DNA of 17,027 bases, taken from contig DMTJ01000417.1 of the NCBI GenBank assembly GCA_003477185.1, positions 1 to 17,027 of the forward strand, given 5' to 3'. Origin of the DNA: Lentisphaeria bacterium (lineage in GTDB: Bacteria; Verrucomicrobiota; Lentisphaeria; JABSQK01; UBA12247). Every line of letters starts with the position of its first letter. Within the stretch, counting starts at the first letter, position 1. This document shows, in pieces, positions 15,277 through 17,027 of the stretch. A program made the position numbers and the translations under genes. The notes under the pieces are model-generated. The model made no database searches. It saw only the letters and a program-made list of their open reading frames with translations, and was not told the origin of the DNA.

Positions 15277-16161
15277 CTACTTCCCGGCCATGCGACGACT
15301 GTGGCGCTCGAGAATCGCGCGCTCGCTTGCAGAAAGGCTCTTTTCGCCATGATTGCTGATTTTATCCAGGATTGGATCGATAGCTGCATCAACGTCCTCT
15401 TTTTCCATGGGCGGATCGGCACGAGGCCAACCTTGCGGTTGGGGTGCGCGCGCGGTTGATGCCGCGCGCCCAGCCCTCGTAGTCCGGTGTACCTTAAGCT
15501 GTGATGAGCGTCCCAGCAACCATGCCAGTCCAAACCCACCAATTGCGCCGCCTATATGAGCTAATTCAGCCACCTGGTTGCTACGTTGGGCAATTCCTTC
15601 GATGATCACTAGGCGAAAGACCTCGATCCCAAGAAAAAGCAGCGCGGACATGCGCATGGTCATCGGATATACGCCGAAGATGTACATCTTTTTCGTGGGG
15701 GTCAGGACCGCAGCCGCCGCCAGAACGCCAAATACCGCGCCGCTAGCTCCCACCAGGCCATGAGAGCTCTGCCAGTTAAACGCCAGCCAGCCACCTAGCC
15801 CAAACAGGCCACTTCCCACGTAGAGGATGATGAACTTCTTCACGCCGAGCCTACGTTGCACGTCCACCCCGAAAAACCACAGCGCCATCATGTTAAACGC
15901 CGCGTGCATCAGGTTCTCGTGAAAGAACATATAGGTGAAGGCTCTCCAGATCTCCCACGGGTGCTCCGGGCTGAAGGCGAACAGGTCTGCGATAGGCCTG
16001 CGCGTCTGGGACTCAGTCAGGTAGTCCAAGAGCAGAATTGCGATGTTCGCAATGACCAGATTCTTAATCAGCGGCGTCGCCGGACGAACGGTCATTCTAC
16101 CGCCTCCCTGCCCGCCACCACCGACTTCATTCCGCATATACTCACGGTCAGATACACCCAT
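15277..16161 (-). CDS. Rhomboid-family intramembrane serine protease
   Basis: Rhomboids cut transmembrane helices within the membrane. The 294-residue product has six predicted helices between about 31 and 217. The catalytic pair is visible: GASG with Ser140 at the start of helix 4, and His202 in AHIGGAIGG of helix 6. The FHENLMHAAFNMMALWFFG segment supplies His86 and Asn90, which shape the oxyanion hole. A cytosolic C-terminal extension (about 220-294) ends in a helical motif, DPILDKISNHGEKSLSASER, seen in rhomboids of Bacteroidota and PVC-type bacteria (as I recall, a DUF6576-like element). ATG at 16161 has AAGGA eight bases upstream; internal ATGs at codons 9 and 23 are possible. It starts 12 bases after the anti-sigma gene, so it belongs to the sigma operon. 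Confidence 0.95.
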   Translation of the reverse strand: MGVSDREYMRNEVGGGGQGGGRMTVRPATPLIKNLVIANIAILLLDYLTESQTRRPIADLFAFSPEHPWEIWRAFTYMFFHENLMHAAFNMMALWFFGVDVQRRLGVKKFIILYVGSGLFGLGGWLAFNWQSSHGLVGASGAVFGVLAAAAVLTPTKKMYIFGVYPMTMRMSALLFLGIEVFRLVIIEGIAQRSNQVAELAHIGGAIGGFGLAWLLGRSSQLKVHRTTRAGRAASTARAPQPQGWPRADPPMEKEDVDAAIDPILDKISNHGEKSLSASERAILERHSRRMAGK

Positions 16162-16169
16162 TGCAAGAA

Positions 16170-16174
16170 TCCTT
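16170..16174 (-). promoter_or_regulatory. Ribosome binding site of the rhomboid gene
   Basis: AAGGA lies eight bases before the ATG at 16161 and overlaps the end of the anti-sigma stop codon. It supports the long N-terminus. Confidence 0.7.
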
Positions 16175-16434
16175 TAGACCGACTGCCCGATGTTATTCAA
16201 GCGCCGCGCCAGTTGGTTCCGCAGTGAATCCGGCATGCGCGGCTGCGCTTCACGAATGTGTAACTTGGCAGCTTGCGTGGTCCGCTCGTAGCTGGCGGCC
16301 AAGTCCCTGCAAGTCTGGCAATCCATCAGATGGTTATCCATGGCCAGCAGCACACGTGCGCCGAGTCCACGCTCCGTGTAGTCGTAGAGGAACTGCCGTA
16401 CCTCACGGCAGCCATAATGACGAGGATCAACCAT
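16174..16434 (-). CDS. Zinc-binding (ZAS-type) anti-sigma factor, soluble
   Basis: The 86-residue product shows the zinc-binding anti-sigma signature: Cys9 in a CREVRQFLYDY helix, then His35-x3-Cys39-x2-Cys42 (HLMDCQTC). Such proteins hold their partner ECF sigma factor inactive until a signal, often a redox change at the zinc site, releases it. No transmembrane helix is present, unlike many ZAS proteins, so it probably senses a cytosolic signal or works with another membrane partner. The ATG overlaps the sigma stop by 8 bases (ATGGTTGA) and GGAG lies six bases upstream inside the sigma gene, so the two are made in a fixed ratio. The partner is almost certainly the sigma factor next to it. 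Confidence 0.92.
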   Translation of the reverse strand: MVDPRHYGCREVRQFLYDYTERGLGARVLLAMDNHLMDCQTCRDLAASYERTTQAAKLHIREAQPRMPDSLRNQLARRLNNIGQSV

Positions 16435-17027
16435 TGATGTCTCCTAGGTGCTTGACCGTCGTCCCATACAGCAGCGGGGCGAGGATCTTGCGTAATTTCA
16501 GGCGAGCCCGGTGAACCCGGGACTTCACAGCTGGTTCGCTCAGGTTCATGATCTCAGCAATTTCCTCTAAGCACATGCCTTCGATGTCCCGTAAAATGTA
16601 CGCGGTACGATAACCAGGCTTAAGTTCCTGAATCGCACGCTCTAATAACGCCCGTTTCTCCTTGAGTTCCACCTCATGGCTTGGCGAAGCAGCATCGTTA
16701 GCCCATGCGACCGAGATGTTACGCCCGATCCAAGTGTCCGATCCAGTCAGGTCCACATCCAGCGAGACGTTCCCTTGATGCTTGCGCCGCTTGCGCAGCT
16801 TCATGTACGCGTGATTCGCCGCAATCCGATAAATCCAGCTCGAGAACTTGGACTTTCCTTGAAAAGTTTGCCACTTAGTCCACACCGTCAGGAAGGTCTC
16901 CTGCACTGCCTCCTCAGCATCTTGCTGCGAGCCTAGGATGCGCAGGCACAAGCCGTACACCCGGTCGCCAAAAACCACCAACAGGCGGTCAGCGGCCTCC
17001 GCATTGCCATCGCGCAGCTCATTGAGG
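16427..17027 (-). CDS. ECF-family RNA polymerase sigma factor (partial, 5' end off the window)
   Basis: The frame is open from the right edge; its first visible residues are LNELRDGNAEAADRLLVVFG, so the true start lies beyond 17027. Region 2 is clear: GDRVYGLCLRILGSQQDAEE, then VQETFLTVWTKW and SKFSSWIYRIAANHAYMKLR. Region 4 is clear: AIQELKPGYRTAYILRDIEG, then LEEIAEIMNLSEPAVKSRVH and RARLKLRKIL. The linker between them is fairly long (about 40 residues). Sigma factors of this type direct polymerase to a small set of promoters. Its target set probably includes its own operon, which is usual for ECF factors but not shown here. A TTG at 16981 could be taken as a start but falls inside region 2 and is not credible. 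Confidence 0.93.
   Translation of the reverse strand, partial: LNELRDGNAEAADRLLVVFGDRVYGLCLRILGSQQDAEEAVQETFLTVWTKWQTFQGKSKFSSWIYRIAANHAYMKLRKRRKHQGNVSLDVDLTGSDTWIGRNISVAWANDAASPSHEVELKEKRALLERAIQELKPGYRTAYILRDIEGMCLEEIAEIMNLSEPAVKSRVHRARLKLRKILAPLLYGTTVKHLGDING

Noticed and set aside
15264..15542. N-terminal extension of the Sel1-repeat gene by 93 codons
   Set aside because: It lies inside the rhomboid gene in another frame and would place the signal peptide in the middle of the protein.
1..17027. CRISPR arrays, tRNA or rRNA genes, insertion sequences
   Set aside because: I saw no regularly spaced repeats, no tRNA-like cloverleaf, no rRNA signature and no transposase or terminal inverted repeats.

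Overview
Every gene in this window that I can support lies on the minus strand, so the text below reads from high to low coordinates. Base composition is moderately GC-rich and ATG/GTG starts have purine-rich ribosome binding sites. The mix of Sel1, ankyrin and HEAT-like repeat proteins, a PQQ-like propeller, an ECF sigma/ZAS anti-sigma pair, a rhomboid with a C-terminal extension, and a one-chain B12-dependent ribonucleotide reductase suggests an uncultured member of the PVC group (Planctomycetota, Verrucomicrobiota or Lentisphaerota) or a close neighbour. That placement is inference from gene style; no marker gene is present.

Region A (about 9055-17027) is a very tight run of seven genes: ECF sigma factor (5' end outside the window), zinc-binding anti-sigma factor, rhomboid protease, secreted Sel1-repeat protein, secreted ankyrin-repeat protein, membrane coiled-coil protein with a four-cysteine cluster, and a fusion of a ferritin-like DUF455 domain to an ATP-grasp ligase. 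Junctions are short overlaps or gaps of at most 36 nt, so co-transcription is likely. The first two genes look like a regulatory switch and the rest look like envelope and effector functions. The DUF455/ATP-grasp enzyme is the member least expected in such a set.

Region B (4704-8880) is a second operon of secreted or membrane proteins with ATGA overlaps. Its first gene is split by one in-frame TAA: a 60-codon signal-peptide piece is followed, in the same frame, by a 337-codon body. It is followed by a membrane-anchored HEAT-like protein and a protein with a cysteine-rich zinc-finger-like head, one transmembrane helix and an external PQQ-like beta-propeller.

Region C (3818-4703) has no intact gene. 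It carries a clear remnant of an FAD-dependent oxidoreductase C-terminus, broken by a frameshift and lacking its N-terminal part. Region D (1415-3817) is nrdJ. Region E (1052-1414) is non-coding, with a rho-independent-type terminator, a second small hairpin and one perfect DnaA-box 9-mer. Region F (1-1051) is the first 350 codons of a histidine kinase with a cyclic-nucleotide-binding-like sensor domain, cut by the left edge.

The best candidates for something undescribed are the sigma/anti-sigma/rhomboid/repeat-protein/DUF455-ATP-grasp operon and the adjacent secreted three-gene module with its in-frame stop.
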